Shown here one piece after another: positions 6,058-17,141 of a stretch of 20,210 nucleotides of DNA. Origin of the DNA: Paludibacter sp. GTDB lineage: Bacteria > Bacteroidota > Bacteroidia > Bacteroidales > Paludibacteraceae. Location: the NCBI GenBank assembly GCA_018054805.1, contig JAGPIU010000002.1, forward strand, positions 1 to 20,210, read 5' to 3'. Below the pieces are notes generated by a model. That model worked only from the letters and a program-made list of their open reading frames with translations. It had not been told where the DNA came from and did not search any database. The translations under genes were made by a program, and so were the position numbers. The number at the start of each line of letters is the position of its first letter. Positions within the stretch are counted from its first letter, which is position 1.

Positions 6058-6606
6058 GTGTCTGAGACAACAAATTTTAAATGGTACGTGATGCGTGCTA
6101 TTAGTGGAAAAGAGAACAAGGTGAAAGAGTATATCGAGGCCGATATACGTAATTCTGATCTTGGTCATTATGTTGCACAGGTATTAATTCCTACTGAAAA
6201 GGTTTACCAGATTCGTAACGGCAAAAAAATTACAAAAGAACGTAGTTGCATGCCGGGATATGTGCTGATAGAAGCTGATCTGAATGGTGAAGTTTCTCAC
6301 CGCTTAAGAAATACCCCTAACGTTATCGGTTTTCTCGAAGAAAAAAACCACACACCAATTCCGGTTCGTCAATCGGAAGTGAATCGTATTCTCGGTACTG
6401 TGGATGAAATGCAGGAAACAGGCGAAGAAATGCTAACACCATACTTCGTGGGTGAAAGCGTAAAGGTTATTTTTGGCCCGTTTTCGGGTTTCAGCGGAGT
6501 AATCGAAGAAGTCAATTCAGAGAAGAAAAAACTCAAAGTTATGGTTATGATATTCGGACGGAAAACTCCGCTCGAATTATCGTTTACGCAAGTAGAAAAG
6601 GAATAA
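6058..6606 (+). CDS. nusG: transcription termination/antitermination factor NusG
   Basis: This 182-residue protein has the two NusG domains. The NGN domain (about 6-115, starting [20 protein letters not shown]) binds the RNA polymerase clamp. The C-terminal KOW domain (about 128-182, [20 protein letters not shown]) contacts Rho or ribosomal protein S10. It speeds elongation and couples transcription to translation or to Rho. The start is GTG: the preceding AGGAGGG and conservation of the KWYV segment near residue 8 agree. It lies 23 nt after secE and 56 nt before rplK, encoded in the same operon as RNA polymerase subunits whose elongation it modulates. A strong ribosome-binding site combined with GTG is unusual next to its neighbours, none of which shows such a site. 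Confidence 0.97.
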   Translation: MSETTNFKWYVMRAISGKENKVKEYIEADIRNSDLGHYVAQVLIPTEKVYQIRNGKKITKERSCMPGYVLIEADLNGEVSHRLRNTPNVIGFLEEKNHTPIPVRQSEVNRILGTVDEMQETGEEMLTPYFVGESVKVIFGPFSGFSGVIEEVNSEKKKLKVMVMIFGRKTPLELSFTQVEKE

Positions 6607-6608
6607 TC

Positions 6609-6628
6609 CCGACCTTGTTACAAGTCGG
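6609..6628 (+). promoter_or_regulatory. hairpin in the nusG-rplK intergenic leader
   Basis: CCGAC (6609-6613) pairs with GTCGG (6624-6628), and TTG (6615-6617) with CAA (6621-6623), around a TTA loop with one bulged C. It starts 2 nt after the nusG stop and is 34 nt before rplK. In E. coli the L1 repressor site lies just before rplK, so this is a candidate place for L1 feedback, but I do not recognise the L1-binding motif here. Confidence 0.4.
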
Positions 6629-6662
6629 TCATTCCTGTTTTAACATCAAAAATTAAACAATT

Positions 6663-7106
6663 ATGGCTAAAGAGATTGCTGGACTTATTAAATTGCAGAT
6701 TAAAGGAGGTGCGGCAAACCCATCTCCCCCTGTAGGACCTGCACTTGGTTCGAAAGGGATCAATATTATGGAGTTTTGCAAACAATTTAATGCCAGAACC
6801 CAGGACAAACCAGGTAAAGTATTGCCTGTTGTCATCACCTATTATACTGACAAATCATTCGACTTTGTGGTAAAAACTCCTCCTGTTGCTATTCAACTTA
6901 TGGAGGTTGCTAAACTTAAAGGAGGTTCTGCCGAACCTAACCGTAAGAAAGTAGCCGAAATCAGCTGGGAGCAGGTAGAAGTGATTGCCAAAGACAAAAT
7001 GGTCGATTTGAATTGTTTTGAATTAAATGCAGCTATGAAAATGGTTGCAGGTACAGCTAGAAGTATGGGTATTACCGTAAAAGGTACATTTCCGGGTATT
7101 AATTAA
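6663..7106 (+). CDS. rplK: 50S ribosomal protein L11 (uL11)
   Basis: This 147-residue protein matches L11: an N-terminal domain (about 1-70) with the proline-rich [20 protein letters not shown] segment, site of thiostrepton contacts in other species, and a C-terminal 23S rRNA-binding domain (about 76-147) ending in the AGTARSMGI segment. L11 forms the base of the GTPase-associated centre where EF-Tu and EF-G act. The ATG has an AT-rich leader and no Shine-Dalgarno sequence. It is 18 nt upstream of rplA, and the pair is usually feedback-controlled by L1. Confidence 0.98.
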   Translation: MAKEIAGLIKLQIKGGAANPSPPVGPALGSKGINIMEFCKQFNARTQDKPGKVLPVVITYYTDKSFDFVVKTPPVAIQLMEVAKLKGGSAEPNRKKVAEISWEQVEVIAKDKMVDLNCFELNAAMKMVAGTARSMGITVKGTFPGIN

Positions 7107-7124
7107 TAAACACTTCAATTCAAA

Positions 7125-7820
7125 ATGAGTAAACTGACAAAAAATCAAAGGTTAGCTTTAGAAAAAATTGAAGCAGGAAAAACCTATTCACTAAAGGAAG
7201 CAGCTGCACTGGTTAAAGAAATTTCTACAACCAAGTTCGATGCCTCCGTAGATATTGATGTACGCTTAGGTGTTGACCCACGTAAAGCCAACCAAATGGT
7301 TCGCGGTGTTGTATCGCTGCCAAATGGTACCGGAAAACAAGTAAGGGTTCTTGCATTATGTACTCCTGATCAGGAAGCTGCTGCTAAAGAAGCTGGAGCT
7401 GACTATGTTGGTCTCGATGAATATATCGAAAAAATTAAAGGAGGCTGGACTGATGTGGATGTAATCATCACTATGCCTGCTATTATGGGTAAATTAGGAG
7501 CTTTAGGTCGTGTGCTCGGTCCCCGTGGATTGATGCCAAACCCTAAAAGTGGTACTGTTACCAATGAAGTAGGCAAAGCAGTAAAAGAAGTAAAACAAGG
7601 TAAAATCGACTTTAAGGTAGATAAATATGGTATCGTACATACTTCGGTAGGTAAAGTATCGTTTACTGCTGATCAGGTTGTGGAAAATGCCAAAGAATTT
7701 ATTTCTACACTGATGAAACTGAAACCAACTTCAGCAAAAGGTACTTATGTAAAGAGCATTTATCTTTCAAGCACAATGAGTGCGGGTATTAAAATTGACC
7801 CAAAATCAGTTGAAGAATAA
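7125..7820 (+). CDS. rplA: 50S ribosomal protein L1 (uL1)
   Basis: This 231-residue protein is of normal length for L1. Conserved blocks include [22 protein letters not shown] (here [20 protein letters not shown]), the [20 protein letters not shown] segment near residues 122-142, and the [19 protein letters not shown]-terminus. L1 binds helix 76-78 of 23S rRNA, forming the mobile L1 stalk at the E site, and commonly represses its own operon. The start has no Shine-Dalgarno sequence (TTCAATTCAAA before ATG). It lies between rplK (18 nt) and rplJ (12 nt). Confidence 0.98.
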   Translation: MSKLTKNQRLALEKIEAGKTYSLKEAAALVKEISTTKFDASVDIDVRLGVDPRKANQMVRGVVSLPNGTGKQVRVLALCTPDQEAAAKEAGADYVGLDEYIEKIKGGWTDVDVIITMPAIMGKLGALGRVLGPRGLMPNPKSGTVTNEVGKAVKEVKQGKIDFKVDKYGIVHTSVGKVSFTADQVVENAKEFISTLMKLKPTSAKGTYVKSIYLSSTMSAGIKIDPKSVEE

Positions 7821-7832
7821 AATTAAAAGTTT

Positions 7833-8354
7833 ATGAAAAAGGAAGATAAAAGCGCTATTATATCGCAACTCGAGTCAACAATCAGTGAGTATGCACACTT
7901 CTATCTGGCTGACATTGCCGGCTTAAACGCCGCACAAACCAGCGAATTGAGAAGAGTATGCTACAAACAGGATGTGAAGCTCGTTGTTGTAAAAAACACA
8001 TTGCTTAAAAAAGCACTTGATAACACTGGTGTAGACTTTAGCGAACTTTACGGTTCGTTGAAGGGCGAAACTTCACTTATGCTCTCAAATACAGGTAATG
8101 TTCCTGCTAAGCTCATTCAGGAGTTCAGCAAGGCTAACAAAAGCAAAAAACCTGTACTCAAAGCTGCATATGTAGAGCAGAGCTTCTATATCGGCGAAAA
8201 TCAACTTGAAGCACTCATCCACGTGAAGAGCAAAAACGATCTTATTGCCGACGTTATTGCATTGCTGCAATCGCCTGCTAAGAACGTTGTGTCCGCACTC
8301 CAGTCAGGAGGTAATACTATCCACGGCGTGTTGAAAACACTGGCCGAAAGATAA
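7833..8354 (+). CDS. rplJ: 50S ribosomal protein L10 (uL10)
   Basis: This 173-residue protein has the L10 N-terminal rRNA-binding globular domain (KEDKSAIISQLESTISEYAH, then LRRVCYKQDVKLVVVKNTLL near 43-62) and a C-terminal helix (about 135-173) on which L7/L12 dimers dock. L10 ties the stalk to the 50S subunit. Only 12 nt separate it from rplA, so no room exists for the long L10 leader seen in enterobacteria; any L10 feedback site would have to overlap the end of rplA. No Shine-Dalgarno sequence is visible. rplL follows after 46 nt of A-rich spacer. Confidence 0.97.
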   Translation: MKKEDKSAIISQLESTISEYAHFYLADIAGLNAAQTSELRRVCYKQDVKLVVVKNTLLKKALDNTGVDFSELYGSLKGETSLMLSNTGNVPAKLIQEFSKANKSKKPVLKAAYVEQSFYIGENQLEALIHVKSKNDLIADVIALLQSPAKNVVSALQSGGNTIHGVLKTLAER

Positions 8355-8400
8355 ATTTCAAGTAAAAAATAAAAAAATAAAATCATAAAAAATAAGTAAA

Positions 8401-8775
8401 ATGGCAGATTTGAAAGCTTTTGCAGAACAATTGGTTAATCTCACAGTTAAAGAAGTAAATGAGTTAGCTCAAATTTTGAAAGATGAATATGGTATTGAAC
8501 CAGCCGCTGCAGCTGTTGCTGTTGCTGCAGGTCCTGCAGCTGCTGCTGAAGTAGCAGAAGAAAAAACTTCTTTCGATGTAGTATTGAAAGCAGCTGGTGC
8601 TAATAAATTGGCTATCGTGAAACTGGTTAAAGAACTTACCGGTCTTGGCCTGAAAGAAGCTAAAGATTTAGTTGATGCCGCTCCTTCAGTAGTGAAAGAA
8701 GGTGCATCTAAAGACGAAGCTGAAGCCTTGAAAAAAGCGTTGACTGAAGGCGGAGCTGAAGTTGAACTTAAATAA
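8401..8775 (+). CDS. rplL: 50S ribosomal protein L7/L12 (bL12)
   Basis: This 124-residue acidic, alanine-rich protein shows the three parts of L7/L12: an N-terminal dimerisation domain (about 1-33), an Ala/Val/Pro-rich hinge (about 35-55) and the C-terminal factor-binding domain (about 57-124, with [20 protein letters not shown] and [15 protein letters not shown]). The multi-copy stalk recruits EF-Tu, EF-G, IF2 and RF3. It is needed in several copies per ribosome, so expression should exceed that of rpoB downstream; two hairpins between them may provide this. The A-rich leader has no Shine-Dalgarno sequence. Confidence 0.98.
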   Translation: MADLKAFAEQLVNLTVKEVNELAQILKDEYGIEPAAAAVAVAAGPAAAAEVAEEKTSFDVVLKAAGANKLAIVKLVKELTGLGLKEAKDLVDAAPSVVKEGASKDEAEALKKALTEGGAEVELK

Positions 8776-8780
8776 TATCG

Positions 8781-8798
8781 CCTGATAATCAGGTTTTT
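8781..8798 (+). terminator. short terminator-like hairpin after rplL
   Basis: CCTGA (8781-8785) pairs with TCAGG (8789-8793) over a TAA loop and is followed by TTTTT (8794-8798). The stem is short, so it would be weak alone. It lies 5 nt after the rplL stop and directly touches the larger hairpin downstream. Confidence 0.5.
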
Positions 8799-8837
8799 GG
8801 TTTAGATTCCCTCTCATTGAGGGATTCTAAACCTTTT
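8799..8837 (+). terminator. attenuator-like hairpin between rplL and rpoB
   Basis: Arms 8799-8813 (GGTTTAGATTCCCTC) and 8819-8833 (GAGGGATTCTAAACC) form a 15-bp stem with a single T-T mismatch and a TCATT loop, then TTTT. In E. coli, a partial terminator at the same junction reduces rpoBC relative to rplJL. No full-consensus promoter follows before rpoB, so read-through must supply rpoB mRNA, consistent with partial termination. Confidence 0.7.
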
Positions 8838-8888
8838 GTCGTCTATAAAATAATTGAGTTCACCGCATTCAAATAACCCTCTTTGAAA

Positions 8889-11800
8889 ATGTCTTCAATA
8901 ACCCAAAATCAAAGAATCAATTTTGCTTCGATTAAGAATCAGTTGGAATATCCTGATTTCTTGGAAGTACAATTAAAATCTTTCCAGGACTTTTTTCAGA
9001 TGGACACCGCCCCTGAAGAAAGAAAAAAAGAAGGTTTGTATAAGGTTTTTACCGAAAACTTTCCCATCGCCGATACACGTAATAATTTTATTCTCGAATT
9101 CCTCGACTATTACGTCGATCCTCCCCGTTATTCAATCGATGAATGTATCGACCGTGGTCTGACTTACAGCGTGCCGCTGAAAGCCAAATTAAAACTCTAC
9201 TGTACCGATCCGGATCACGAAGATTTTGACACAGTAATTCAGGATGTATATCTTGGTCCTGTGCCATATATGACCCCAAAAGGTACATTTGTGATCAATG
9301 GTGCCGAACGTGTTATCGTTTCGCAGCTTCACCGTTCACCAGGTGTATTCTTCGGACAGAGTGTGCATGCCAATGGTACAAAACTTTATTCGGCTCGTAT
9401 TATTCCTTTCCGTGGATCATGGATCGAGTTTGCTACCGACATCAACAATGTGATGTATGCTTATATCGATCGTAAAAAGAAATTACCCGTAACTACACTG
9501 TTGCGTGCAATCGGATTTGAGAGCGATAAAGATATTCTCGAAATTTTCAATCTTGCAGAGGAAATCAAGGTTAATAAAACAAGTCTCAAAAAAGCTGTAG
9601 GTCAAACGCTTGCTGCTCGTGTGTTGAAAACATGGATTGAAGACTTTGTGGATGAAGATACCGGCGAGGTAGTAAGTATCGAGCGTAATGAGGTGATTAT
9701 CGATCGTGAAACTGTACTTGAAAACAGTCACATCGACGAAATTATTGAATCGGGAACTCAGACCATTCTTATTCACCGTCCTGATGCAAATCAGAACGAC
9801 TATGCGATTATTTACAATACATTGCAGAAAGACCCGAGTAACTCGGAAAAAGAAGCTGTGTTGTACATCTATCGTCAGTTGCGTAACGCGGTTCCTGCCG
9901 ATGATTCGTCAGCAAGAGAGGTTATCAACAACCTTTTCTTCTCTGAAAAGCGTTACGACTTGGGTGATGTGGGTCGTTTCCGTATCAACCGTAAACTGAA
10001 TCTGAATATCAATCCTGATGTAAAGGTTCTGACCAAAGAAGATATTATCGAGATCATCAAATACCTCATCGAACTTATCAACTCGAAAGCCGATGTGGAT
10101 GATATCGACCACTTGAGTAACCGTCGTGTACGTACTGTGGGTGAGCAGCTTTACAACCAGTTTGGTGTAGGTCTTTCGCGTATGGCACGTACTATCCGCG
10201 AACGTATGAATGTACGCGACAACGAGGTGTTTACTCCTATTGATCTGATCAATGCCAAAAGCATTTCGTCAGTAATCAATTCGTTCTTCGGAACAAATGC
10301 ATTATCGCAGTTTATGGATCAGCAAAACCCGCTGGCCGAGATTACGCACAAACGTCGTATGTCGGCTCTCGGACCTGGTGGTCTTTCGCGTGAACGTGCA
10401 GGTTTCGAGGTTCGTGACGTACACTATACACACTACGGTCGTCTTTGCCCGATTGAAACGCCTGAGGGACCAAACATTGGTCTTATCTCGTCGCTTTGTA
10501 TTTATGCAAAGATCAACGAACTCGGATTTATCGAAACTCCTTATCGTAATGTTGAAAACGGTAAAGTAGATCTTACTCCTGAAGGAATTCAGTATTTTAC
10601 TGCCGAAGAAGAGGAAAATCTTGTGGTTGCTCAGGGTAATGCTCCATTGAATGATGATGGAACATTTATCCGTACAAAAGTAAAATCGCGTCTTGAAGCC
10701 GATTTCCCTGTAGTGGCGCCCAATGAGGTGAACCTTATGGATGTGGCTCCATCGCAGATTGCATCTATTGCTGCTGCACTTATTCCTTTCCTTGAGCATG
10801 ACGATGCCAACCGTGCACTCATGGGCTCGAACATGATGCGCCAGGCTGTACCTTTGCTTCGTTGCGAAGCTCCGATTATCGGAACCGGTATCGAAGGTCA
10901 GCTTATTCGCGACTCAAGAACTCAGGTGGTTGCCGAAGGAGCCGGTGTAGTGGAATATGTAGATGCTAATTGCATAAAAATTAAATATGATCGCACCGAA
11001 GATGAGGACTTTGTAAGCTTCGATTCGGCTGTGAAAGAGTATAAACTGCCAAAATTCCAGAAAACCAATCAGAATACAACCATCGACCTTCGTCCTATCG
11101 TAAGAAAAGGCGACAGAGTTGAAGCTGGTATGATTATGACCGAAGGTTATTCGACCGAAGGTGGTGAGCTGGCTATTGGTAAAAACCTGAAAGTGGCTTT
11201 CATGCCATGGAAAGGTTACAACTTCGAGGATGCTATCGTAATCAACGAACGTGTTGTGCGTGAAGATGTCTTTACTTCTATTCATGTGGTTGAGCAATTG
11301 CTGGATGTGCGCGAAACAAAACGCGGCGTTGAGGAATTTACCAACGATATTCCGAATGTGAGCGAAGAAGCAACAAAAGACCTCGACGAAACAGGTATTA
11401 TCCGTATCGGTGCACGTATTGAACCGGGCGATATTATTATTGGTAAGATTACACCAAAAGGTGAATCTGATCCTTCGCCCGAAGAAAAACTGCTTCGTGC
11501 AATCTTTGGCGATAAAGCCGGCGATGTGAAAGATGCTTCACTGAAAGCAACTCCTTCGTTGTCGGGTGTGGTTATCGGAAAACGTCTGTATTCAAAAGCA
11601 CAGAAAAACCGTAAATCAAAACTCGCCGACAAAGCTGTATTGCCACGTCTCGATGAAGAATTCGAAACACAGGCTGCAGTATTACGCGAAACACTGGTGG
11701 ATAAACTGATGGTACTTCTGGCAGATAAAACATCAGCAGGCGTAAAAGATTTCCTGGGATCTGATGTGGTTTCGCGTAACAGCAAATTTACACCTGAGCG

Positions 11801-12701
11801 TCTTCGTGAAATCGATTACACTACTGTTCAGTTAAGCAAATGGACATCAGATAATCATAAAAATGAACTGGTAAAACAGCTTATTCTGAATTATCTGAAA
11901 AAATATAAAGAACTTGACGCACAAATCAAGCGTCAGAAATTCAATATCACTATTGGTGATGAACTTCCCAATGGTATTGTGCAGATAGCCAAAGTGTATA
12001 TTGCCAAAAAACGTAAGATTCGTGTTGGTGATAAAATGGCGGGTCGTCACGGTAACAAAGGTATCGTTTCGCGTATTGTCCGTCAGGAAGATATGCCATT
12101 CCTTGCCGATGGAACTCCTGTGGATATTGTACTTAATCCGCTTGGTGTACCTTCGCGTATGAACCTTGGACAGATTTTCGAAACTGTACTTGGTTGGGCA
12201 GGAAAAGAACTCGGTGTGAAGTTTGCAACACCGATTTTCGATGGTGCAAGCCTTGATGATCTGAATGAATGGACTGACAAAGCCGGAGTTCCACGTTATG
12301 GTAAAACTTATCTTCACGATGGTGGTACAGGAGAACGATTCGACCAACCTGCTACTGTAGGTATTATCTACATGCTGAAACTTGGACACATGGTTGAAGA
12401 TAAAATGCATGCCCGTTCAATCGGACCATATTCACTTATTACTCAGCAGCCTCTCGGAGGTAAAGCTCAGTTTGGTGGACAGCGTTTCGGGGAAATGGAG
12501 GTTTGGGCACTCGAAGCTTTCGGGGCTGCTCATATTCTGCAGGAAATCCTTACGGTAAAATCCGACGACGTAATGGGACGCGCCCGTACTTACGAAGCTA
12601 TTGTAAAAGGCGACCCAATGCCAACACCGGGTATTCCTGAATCGCTCAATGTATTACTTCACGAACTCAGAGGTTTAGGTTTGAGTATTAATTTGGACTA
12701 A
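8889..12701 (+). CDS. rpoB: DNA-directed RNA polymerase subunit beta
   Basis: This 1270-residue protein matches Bacteroidetes RpoB throughout. The start is taken at ATG 8889 ([18 protein letters not shown]); a TTG two codons earlier is less likely. The rifampicin pocket is at about 473-492, starting [19 protein letters not shown]477, H487 and S492 equal E. coli D516, H526 and S531, all in the sensitive form. The active-site segment [12 protein letters not shown] is at 1047-1058 (K1049 and K1057 correspond to E. coli K1065 and K1073). The C-terminus pairs with beta'. With RpoC it forms the catalytic core. It lies 113 nt after rplL, downstream of two terminator-like hairpins, and has no Shine-Dalgarno sequence. 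Confidence 0.99.
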   Translation: MSSITQNQRINFASIKNQLEYPDFLEVQLKSFQDFFQMDTAPEERKKEGLYKVFTENFPIADTRNNFILEFLDYYVDPPRYSIDECIDRGLTYSVPLKAKLKLYCTDPDHEDFDTVIQDVYLGPVPYMTPKGTFVINGAERVIVSQLHRSPGVFFGQSVHANGTKLYSARIIPFRGSWIEFATDINNVMYAYIDRKKKLPVTTLLRAIGFESDKDILEIFNLAEEIKVNKTSLKKAVGQTLAARVLKTWIEDFVDEDTGEVVSIERNEVIIDRETVLENSHIDEIIESGTQTILIHRPDANQNDYAIIYNTLQKDPSNSEKEAVLYIYRQLRNAVPADDSSAREVINNLFFSEKRYDLGDVGRFRINRKLNLNINPDVKVLTKEDIIEIIKYLIELINSKADVDDIDHLSNRRVRTVGEQLYNQFGVGLSRMARTIRERMNVRDNEVFTPIDLINAKSISSVINSFFGTNALSQFMDQQNPLAEITHKRRMSALGPGGLSRERAGFEVRDVHYTHYGRLCPIETPEGPNIGLISSLCIYAKINELGFIETPYRNVENGKVDLTPEGIQYFTAEEEENLVVAQGNAPLNDDGTFIRTKVKSRLEADFPVVAPNEVNLMDVAPSQIASIAAALIPFLEHDDANRALMGSNMMRQAVPLLRCEAPIIGTGIEGQLIRDSRTQVVAEGAGVVEYVDANCIKIKYDRTEDEDFVSFDSAVKEYKLPKFQKTNQNTTIDLRPIVRKGDRVEAGMIMTEGYSTEGGELAIGKNLKVAFMPWKGYNFEDAIVINERVVREDVFTSIHVVEQLLDVRETKRGVEEFTNDIPNVSEEATKDLDETGIIRIGARIEPGDIIIGKITPKGESDPSPEEKLLRAIFGDKAGDVKDASLKATPSLSGVVIGKRLYSKAQKNRKSKLADKAVLPRLDEEFETQAAVLRETLVDKLMVLLADKTSAGVKDFLGSDVVSRNSKFTPERLREIDYTTVQLSKWTSDNHKNELVKQLILNYLKKYKELDAQIKRQKFNITIGDELPNGIVQIAKVYIAKKRKIRVGDKMAGRHGNKGIVSRIVRQEDMPFLADGTPVDIVLNPLGVPSRMNLGQIFETVLGWAGKELGVKFATPIFDGASLDDLNEWTDKAGVPRYGKTYLHDGGTGERFDQPATVGIIYMLKLGHMVEDKMHARSIGPYSLITQQPLGGKAQFGGQRFGEMEVWALEAFGAAHILQEILTVKSDDVMGRARTYEAIVKGDPMPTPGIPESLNVLLHELRGLGLSINLD

Positions 12702-12708
12702 TAAGCTT

Positions 12709-12737
12709 GTCAACCTCCCCGAAAAGGGGAGGCTGAC
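12709..12737 (+). repeat. palindromic hairpin between rpoB and rpoC
   Basis: GTCA-A-CCTCCCC (12709-12720) pairs with GGGGAGG-C-TGAC (12726-12737), with one A-C mismatch and a GAAAA loop. It starts 7 nt after the rpoB stop codon. No T-run follows directly, so it is more likely an mRNA-stability or processing element, or a repeat-family insertion, than a terminator. It is related to palindrome B at 5711-5745, in the opposite orientation. Confidence 0.65.
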
Positions 12738-12756
12738 TTGTTTAGTAATGTTCCGG

Positions 12757-12788
12757 ATTGTAAATTATCAATTGTAAATTGTAAATTA
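12757..12788 (+). repeat. ATTGTAAATT direct repeats before rpoC
   Basis: Three copies of (A)TTGTAAATT(A) are at 12757-12767, 12771-12780 and 12779-12788, the last two overlapping. They fill the AT-rich leader of rpoC and end 7 nt before its ATG. Their role is unknown; they keep the initiation region unstructured. Confidence 0.6.
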
Positions 12789-12795
12789 GAAAAAT

Positions 12796-15700
12796 ATGGC
12801 TTTTAAAAACGATAATAAGCTAAAGACTAATTTTAATAAGATTTCTATCGGGCTTGCATCTCCCGAAGAAGTCCTGAAATTATCGAGCGGCGAGGTACTC
12901 AAACCTGAAACTATCAACTATCGTACTTACAAACCCGAGCGTGATGGTTTGTTCTGCGAGCGCATTTTTGGTCCTACCAAGGATTTTGAATGTCATTGCG
13001 GTAAATACAAACGTATTCGTTATAAAGGGATTGTTTGCGACCGTTGCGGGGTTGAAGTAACCGAGAAAAAAGTTCGTCGTGAGCGTATGGGACACATTCA
13101 ACTAGTGGTTCCTGTGGCTCATATCTGGTATTTCCGTTCGTTGCCGAATAAAATCGGTTATCTGCTCGGTATGCCAACCAAAAAACTCGATGCAATTATT
13201 TATTACGAGAAATATGTGATTATTCAGGCTGGCGAAGCTCACAACGGGGAAAATGTCGTGAATGGAGAGCTTCTTACCGAAGAAGAATATCTTGATATCC
13301 TGGATGCTCTTCCACGCGAAAACCAATTGCTTGAAGACAGCGATCCAAATAAATTTATTGCCAAAATGGGTGCAGATGCGATCCACGATTTACTGACACG
13401 TCTCGATTTGGATGTGCTTTCGTATGATCTGCGTCACCGTGCCAATACCGATACATCGCAACAACGCAAAAACGAAGCTTTGAAGCGTCTTCAGATTGTG
13501 GAGTCGTTCCGTGCTTCCCGAAATCGTAACAAACCGGAATGGATGATTGTGAAAATCGTTCCTGTAATTCCACCTGAGTTACGTCCTTTGGTTCCTTTGG
13601 ATGGTGGACGTTTTGCTACTTCCGACCTCAACGACCTTTATCGTCGTGTGATTATTCGTAACAATCGTCTGAAACGTCTGATCGAAATTAAAGCACCCGA
13701 AGTGATTCTACGTAACGAAAAACGTATGCTTCAGGAAGCTGTGGATTCGTTGTTCGATAACTCACGTAAATCGAGTGCTGTAAAAACCGATGCCAACCGT
13801 CCGTTGAAATCTCTTTCGGATTCGTTGAAAGGTAAACAGGGTCGTTTCCGTCAGAACCTCCTCGGTAAACGTGTGGATTATTCAGCACGTTCGGTAATTG
13901 TGGTAGGTCCTGAACTTAAAATGCACGAATGCGGTTTGCCAAAAGATATGGCTGCCGAACTTTATAAACCGTTTGTGATCCGCAAACTTATTGAGCGCGG
14001 TATTGTAAAAACGGTAAAATCAGCGAAAAAAATCGTTGACCGTAAAGACCCGGTGATCTGGGATATTTTAGAGTACGTGATGAAAGGACATCCCGTATTG
14101 CTAAACCGTGCCCCAACGCTTCACCGTCTTGGTATTCAGGCATTCCAGCCTAAAATGATTGAAGGTAAAGCTATTCAGTTGCACCCGCTTTCATGTACCG
14201 CGTTCAATGCCGACTTCGACGGTGACCAGATGGCTGTTCACCTTCCGCTTGGAAACGAGGCTGTGCTCGAAGCGCAGATGCTTATGCTTGCTTCGCACAA
14301 TATTTTGAACCCTGCCAACGGTGCGCCTATTACAGTTCCTTCGCAGGACATGGTGCTTGGTTTGTACTATATTACAAAACCACGTACAGGTGCAAAAGGT
14401 GAAGGTCTTATTTTCTATTCGCCCGAAGAAGCTGAAATTGCATACAACGAGAAAAAAGTTGCGCTGCATGCTCCTATCAAAGTGAGAACTTTTGACGTGA
14501 TCGATGGTGAACGTAAACTCACCATGATTGAAACTACTGTAGGACGTATTTTATTTAATAAATGTGTGCCCGAACAGGTAGGTTATATCAATGAGTTGCT
14601 TTCAAAAAAATCACTTCGCGATATTATCGGTAATGTGATCGAAATTTGTGGTGTGGCCCGTACAGCTGCATTCCTTGATGATATTAAGGATCTTGGTTAT
14701 TACATGGCCTTCAAAGGAGGTCTGTCGTTTAACCTTGGTGACGTAATTATTCCTGAGGAAAAAGAACAACTTGTAAAAGAAGGTAACGCTGAGGTTGAAG
14801 AGATTTTGAATAACTATAACATGGGATTCATTACCTACAACGAACGTTACAATCAGATTATTGATACCTGGACACACGTCAATTCAAAATTATCGAATAT
14901 CCTTATGAAACAGCTTTCGAGCGACAATCAGGGATTCAACTCGGTATATATGATGCTTGACTCCGGTGCCCGTGGTTCGAAAGAACAGATTCGTCAGCTT
15001 TCGGGTATGCGTGGTCTTATGGCCAAGCCTCAAAAGTCTGGTGCTGAAGGTGGACAGATTATTGAAAACCCGATTCTTTCAAACTTTAAAGAAGGTCTTT
15101 CGGTACTTGAGTACTTTATTTCTACTCACGGTGCGCGTAAAGGTCTTGCGGATACTGCCCTTAAAACTGCTGATGCCGGTTATTTGACCCGTCGTCTTGT
15201 GGACGTATCGCAGGATGTGATTATCAACGAGGACGACTGTGGTACTCTTCGTGGATTGATTGCTACTGAGATGAAAAACAACGAAGAAGTTATTTCGTCG
15301 CTTTACGAGCGTATTTTGGGTCGTGTTTCTGTACATGATATTTATCATCCGCTTACTGGTGAGCTGATCGTATCATCCGGCGAACAAATTGTAGAAGCCC
15401 TGGCTAAAAAGATTCAGGATTCTCCGATTGAACGTGTTGAAATTCGTTCGGTTTTGACCTGTGAATCGAAAAAAGGTGTTTGTGCTAAATGTTATGGTCG
15501 TAACCTTGCTACCAATAAAATGGTACATATGGGTGAAGCTGTGGGAGTTGTTGCTGCTCAGTCGATTGGTGAGCCGGGTACTCAGCTTACACTTCGTACT
15601 TTCCACGTTGGGGGTATTGCTTCGAACATTGCAGCCGAATCGAAAATTATACTCCGTTACGATGGACGTCTCGAATTCGATGAACTTCGTACTGTAGAAG

Positions 15701-17088
15701 CAGCCGACGAGTCGAGCAATGCTTATCAGGTAGTTGTTAGCCGTCTTGCCGAAATGCGTGTGATCGATACTCATACCGGAATTGCGCTTACTACTCAGAA
15801 TATTCCTTACGGTTCGAAACTGTATGTGAAAAATGGCGATATGGCAACCAAAGGTCAGCTTGTCTGCGAATGGGATCCGTTTAATGCTGTAATTATTTCG
15901 GAAACTGAAGGTAAAATTGCTTTTGAGGATGTAGTTGAAAACGTAACGTTTAAAACTGAAACTGATGAGGCTACCGGATTGCGCGAGAAAATTATTATTG
16001 AGTCGAAAGATCGTAATAAAGTTCCAAGTGCTCACATTCTTGATGCTTCAGGTAATATTCTTCGTACTTATAACCTTCCGGTGGGAGCTCACCTTGTACT
16101 CGACAATGGCGATAAAATTCGTACAGGTCAGATGCTTGTGAAAATCCCACGTGCAGTTGGTAAAGCTGGTGATATTACCGGTGGTCTTCCACGTGTAACT
16201 GAATTGTTTGAAGCCCGTAACCCGTCGAATCCTGCTGTAGTGGCCGAAATCGATGGAGAGGTAAACTTCGGAAAAATCAAACGTGGTAACCGCGAGCTAA
16301 GTGTAACTTCGAAAACCGGTGAGGTTAAGAAATATATGATTCCGCTTTCGAAACAGATTCTGGTGCAGGAAAACGACTTTGTGCGTGCCGGTACTCCTCT
16401 GTCGGATGGCGCAACTACTCCAATTGATATTCTGATGATCAAGGGTCCGACTGCAGTACAGGATTATATCGTGAACGAAGTTCAGGATGTGTACCGTTTG
16501 CAGGGTGTGAAAATCAATGACAAGCACTTCGAAGTAATTGTACGTCAGATGATGCGTAAAGTTGAGATTCTTGAGCAGGGTGATACCCGTTTCCTTGAAA
16601 AACAAATTGTGGATAAACATGAGTTTATGGAAGAAAACGATCGTATCTGGGGTAAAAAAGTAATTCTCGATGCCGGCGATTCAGCAACACTGAAACCAGG
16701 TCAGATAATTACAGCCCGCAAACTGCGCGACGAAAACAGTGCACTTAAACGCCGCGACCTTCGTCCGGTTGTGACACGTGAAGCTGTTGCTGCCACTTCG
16801 AATCAGATTCTGCAGGGTATTACCCGTGCTGCATTGCAGACAACAAGCTTTATGTCGGCTGCCTCGTTCCAGGAAACTACAAAAGTACTGAACGATGCTG
16901 CAATCAACGGAAAAGTGGATCGTTTGGAAGGGCTTAAGGAAAATGTGATCTGTGGTCACCTGATTCCTGCCGGTACCGGACAGCGTGAAATTGATAAGTT
17001 GGTGGTTTATTCGCGTGACGAATATGATAAAAAAGTAGATGCACGACGCAATGTGATTGAAATGTCGGAAGGTGAATCGGAAGAATAA
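12796..17088 (+). CDS. rpoC: DNA-directed RNA polymerase subunit beta'
   Basis: This 1430-residue protein matches RpoC. The N-terminal zinc ribbon has C66, C68, C81 and C84 (CHCGKYKR...CDRCGVEV). The catalytic NADFDGD is at 471-477, with Mg-binding D473, D475 and D477. The trigger-loop region carries [18 protein letters not shown], and the second zinc site has C815, C889, C896 and C899. The tail is acidic (MSEGESEE). It forms the active centre and clamp with RpoB. It is 94 nt after rpoB, across a hairpin and AT-rich repeats, and starts at an ATG without a Shine-Dalgarno sequence. It is the last gene of the operon; a terminator follows 25 nt after the stop. Confidence 0.99.
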   Translation: MAFKNDNKLKTNFNKISIGLASPEEVLKLSSGEVLKPETINYRTYKPERDGLFCERIFGPTKDFECHCGKYKRIRYKGIVCDRCGVEVTEKKVRRERMGHIQLVVPVAHIWYFRSLPNKIGYLLGMPTKKLDAIIYYEKYVIIQAGEAHNGENVVNGELLTEEEYLDILDALPRENQLLEDSDPNKFIAKMGADAIHDLLTRLDLDVLSYDLRHRANTDTSQQRKNEALKRLQIVESFRASRNRNKPEWMIVKIVPVIPPELRPLVPLDGGRFATSDLNDLYRRVIIRNNRLKRLIEIKAPEVILRNEKRMLQEAVDSLFDNSRKSSAVKTDANRPLKSLSDSLKGKQGRFRQNLLGKRVDYSARSVIVVGPELKMHECGLPKDMAAELYKPFVIRKLIERGIVKTVKSAKKIVDRKDPVIWDILEYVMKGHPVLLNRAPTLHRLGIQAFQPKMIEGKAIQLHPLSCTAFNADFDGDQMAVHLPLGNEAVLEAQMLMLASHNILNPANGAPITVPSQDMVLGLYYITKPRTGAKGEGLIFYSPEEAEIAYNEKKVALHAPIKVRTFDVIDGERKLTMIETTVGRILFNKCVPEQVGYINELLSKKSLRDIIGNVIEICGVARTAAFLDDIKDLGYYMAFKGGLSFNLGDVIIPEEKEQLVKEGNAEVEEILNNYNMGFITYNERYNQIIDTWTHVNSKLSNILMKQLSSDNQGFNSVYMMLDSGARGSKEQIRQLSGMRGLMAKPQKSGAEGGQIIENPILSNFKEGLSVLEYFISTHGARKGLADTALKTADAGYLTRRLVDVSQDVIINEDDCGTLRGLIATEMKNNEEVISSLYERILGRVSVHDIYHPLTGELIVSSGEQIVEALAKKIQDSPIERVEIRSVLTCESKKGVCAKCYGRNLATNKMVHMGEAVGVVAAQSIGEPGTQLTLRTFHVGGIASNIAAESKIILRYDGRLEFDELRTVEAADESSNAYQVVVSRLAEMRVIDTHTGIALTTQNIPYGSKLYVKNGDMATKGQLVCEWDPFNAVIISETEGKIAFEDVVENVTFKTETDEATGLREKIIIESKDRNKVPSAHILDASGNILRTYNLPVGAHLVLDNGDKIRTGQMLVKIPRAVGKAGDITGGLPRVTELFEARNPSNPAVVAEIDGEVNFGKIKRGNRELSVTSKTGEVKKYMIPLSKQILVQENDFVRAGTPLSDGATTPIDILMIKGPTAVQDYIVNEVQDVYRLQGVKINDKHFEVIVRQMMRKVEILEQGDTRFLEKQIVDKHEFMEENDRIWGKKVILDAGDSATLKPGQIITARKLRDENSALKRRDLRPVVTREAVAATSNQILQGITRAALQTTSFMSAASFQETTKVLNDAAINGKVDRLEGLKENVICGHLIPAGTGQREIDKLVVYSRDEYDKKVDARRNVIEMSEGESEE

Positions 17089-17113
17089 TTATTCCGTATT
17101 AATATATAAAAAG

Positions 17114-17141
17114 GGTCAGCTTGCAAAGCTGACCTTTTTTT
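17114..17141 (+). terminator. bidirectional terminator of rpoC and tag
   Basis: GGTCAGCTT (17114-17122) pairs with AAGCTGACC (17126-17134) around a GCA loop, followed by seven T residues (17135-17141). On the other strand the A-run at 17108-17112 gives a T-run after the same stem, so tag is also terminated. The tag stop codon lies inside the plus-strand T-run. Confidence 0.9.

Noticed and set aside
8883..8888. TTG start two codons before the rpoB ATG
   Set aside because: ATG 8889 starts at the N-terminus shared with other Bacteroidetes RpoB; the TTG has no supporting signal.
11282..11785. Minus-strand open frame (167 codons) within rpoB
   Set aside because: Antisense to conserved RpoB, Ser/Thr-rich, no recognisable domain or promoter.
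15373..16035. Long minus-strand open frame (220 codons) inside rpoC
   Set aside because: It is antisense to a fully conserved rpoC segment, is rich in Asn, Ser and Phe, and resembles no family I know; it is a by-product of codon bias.
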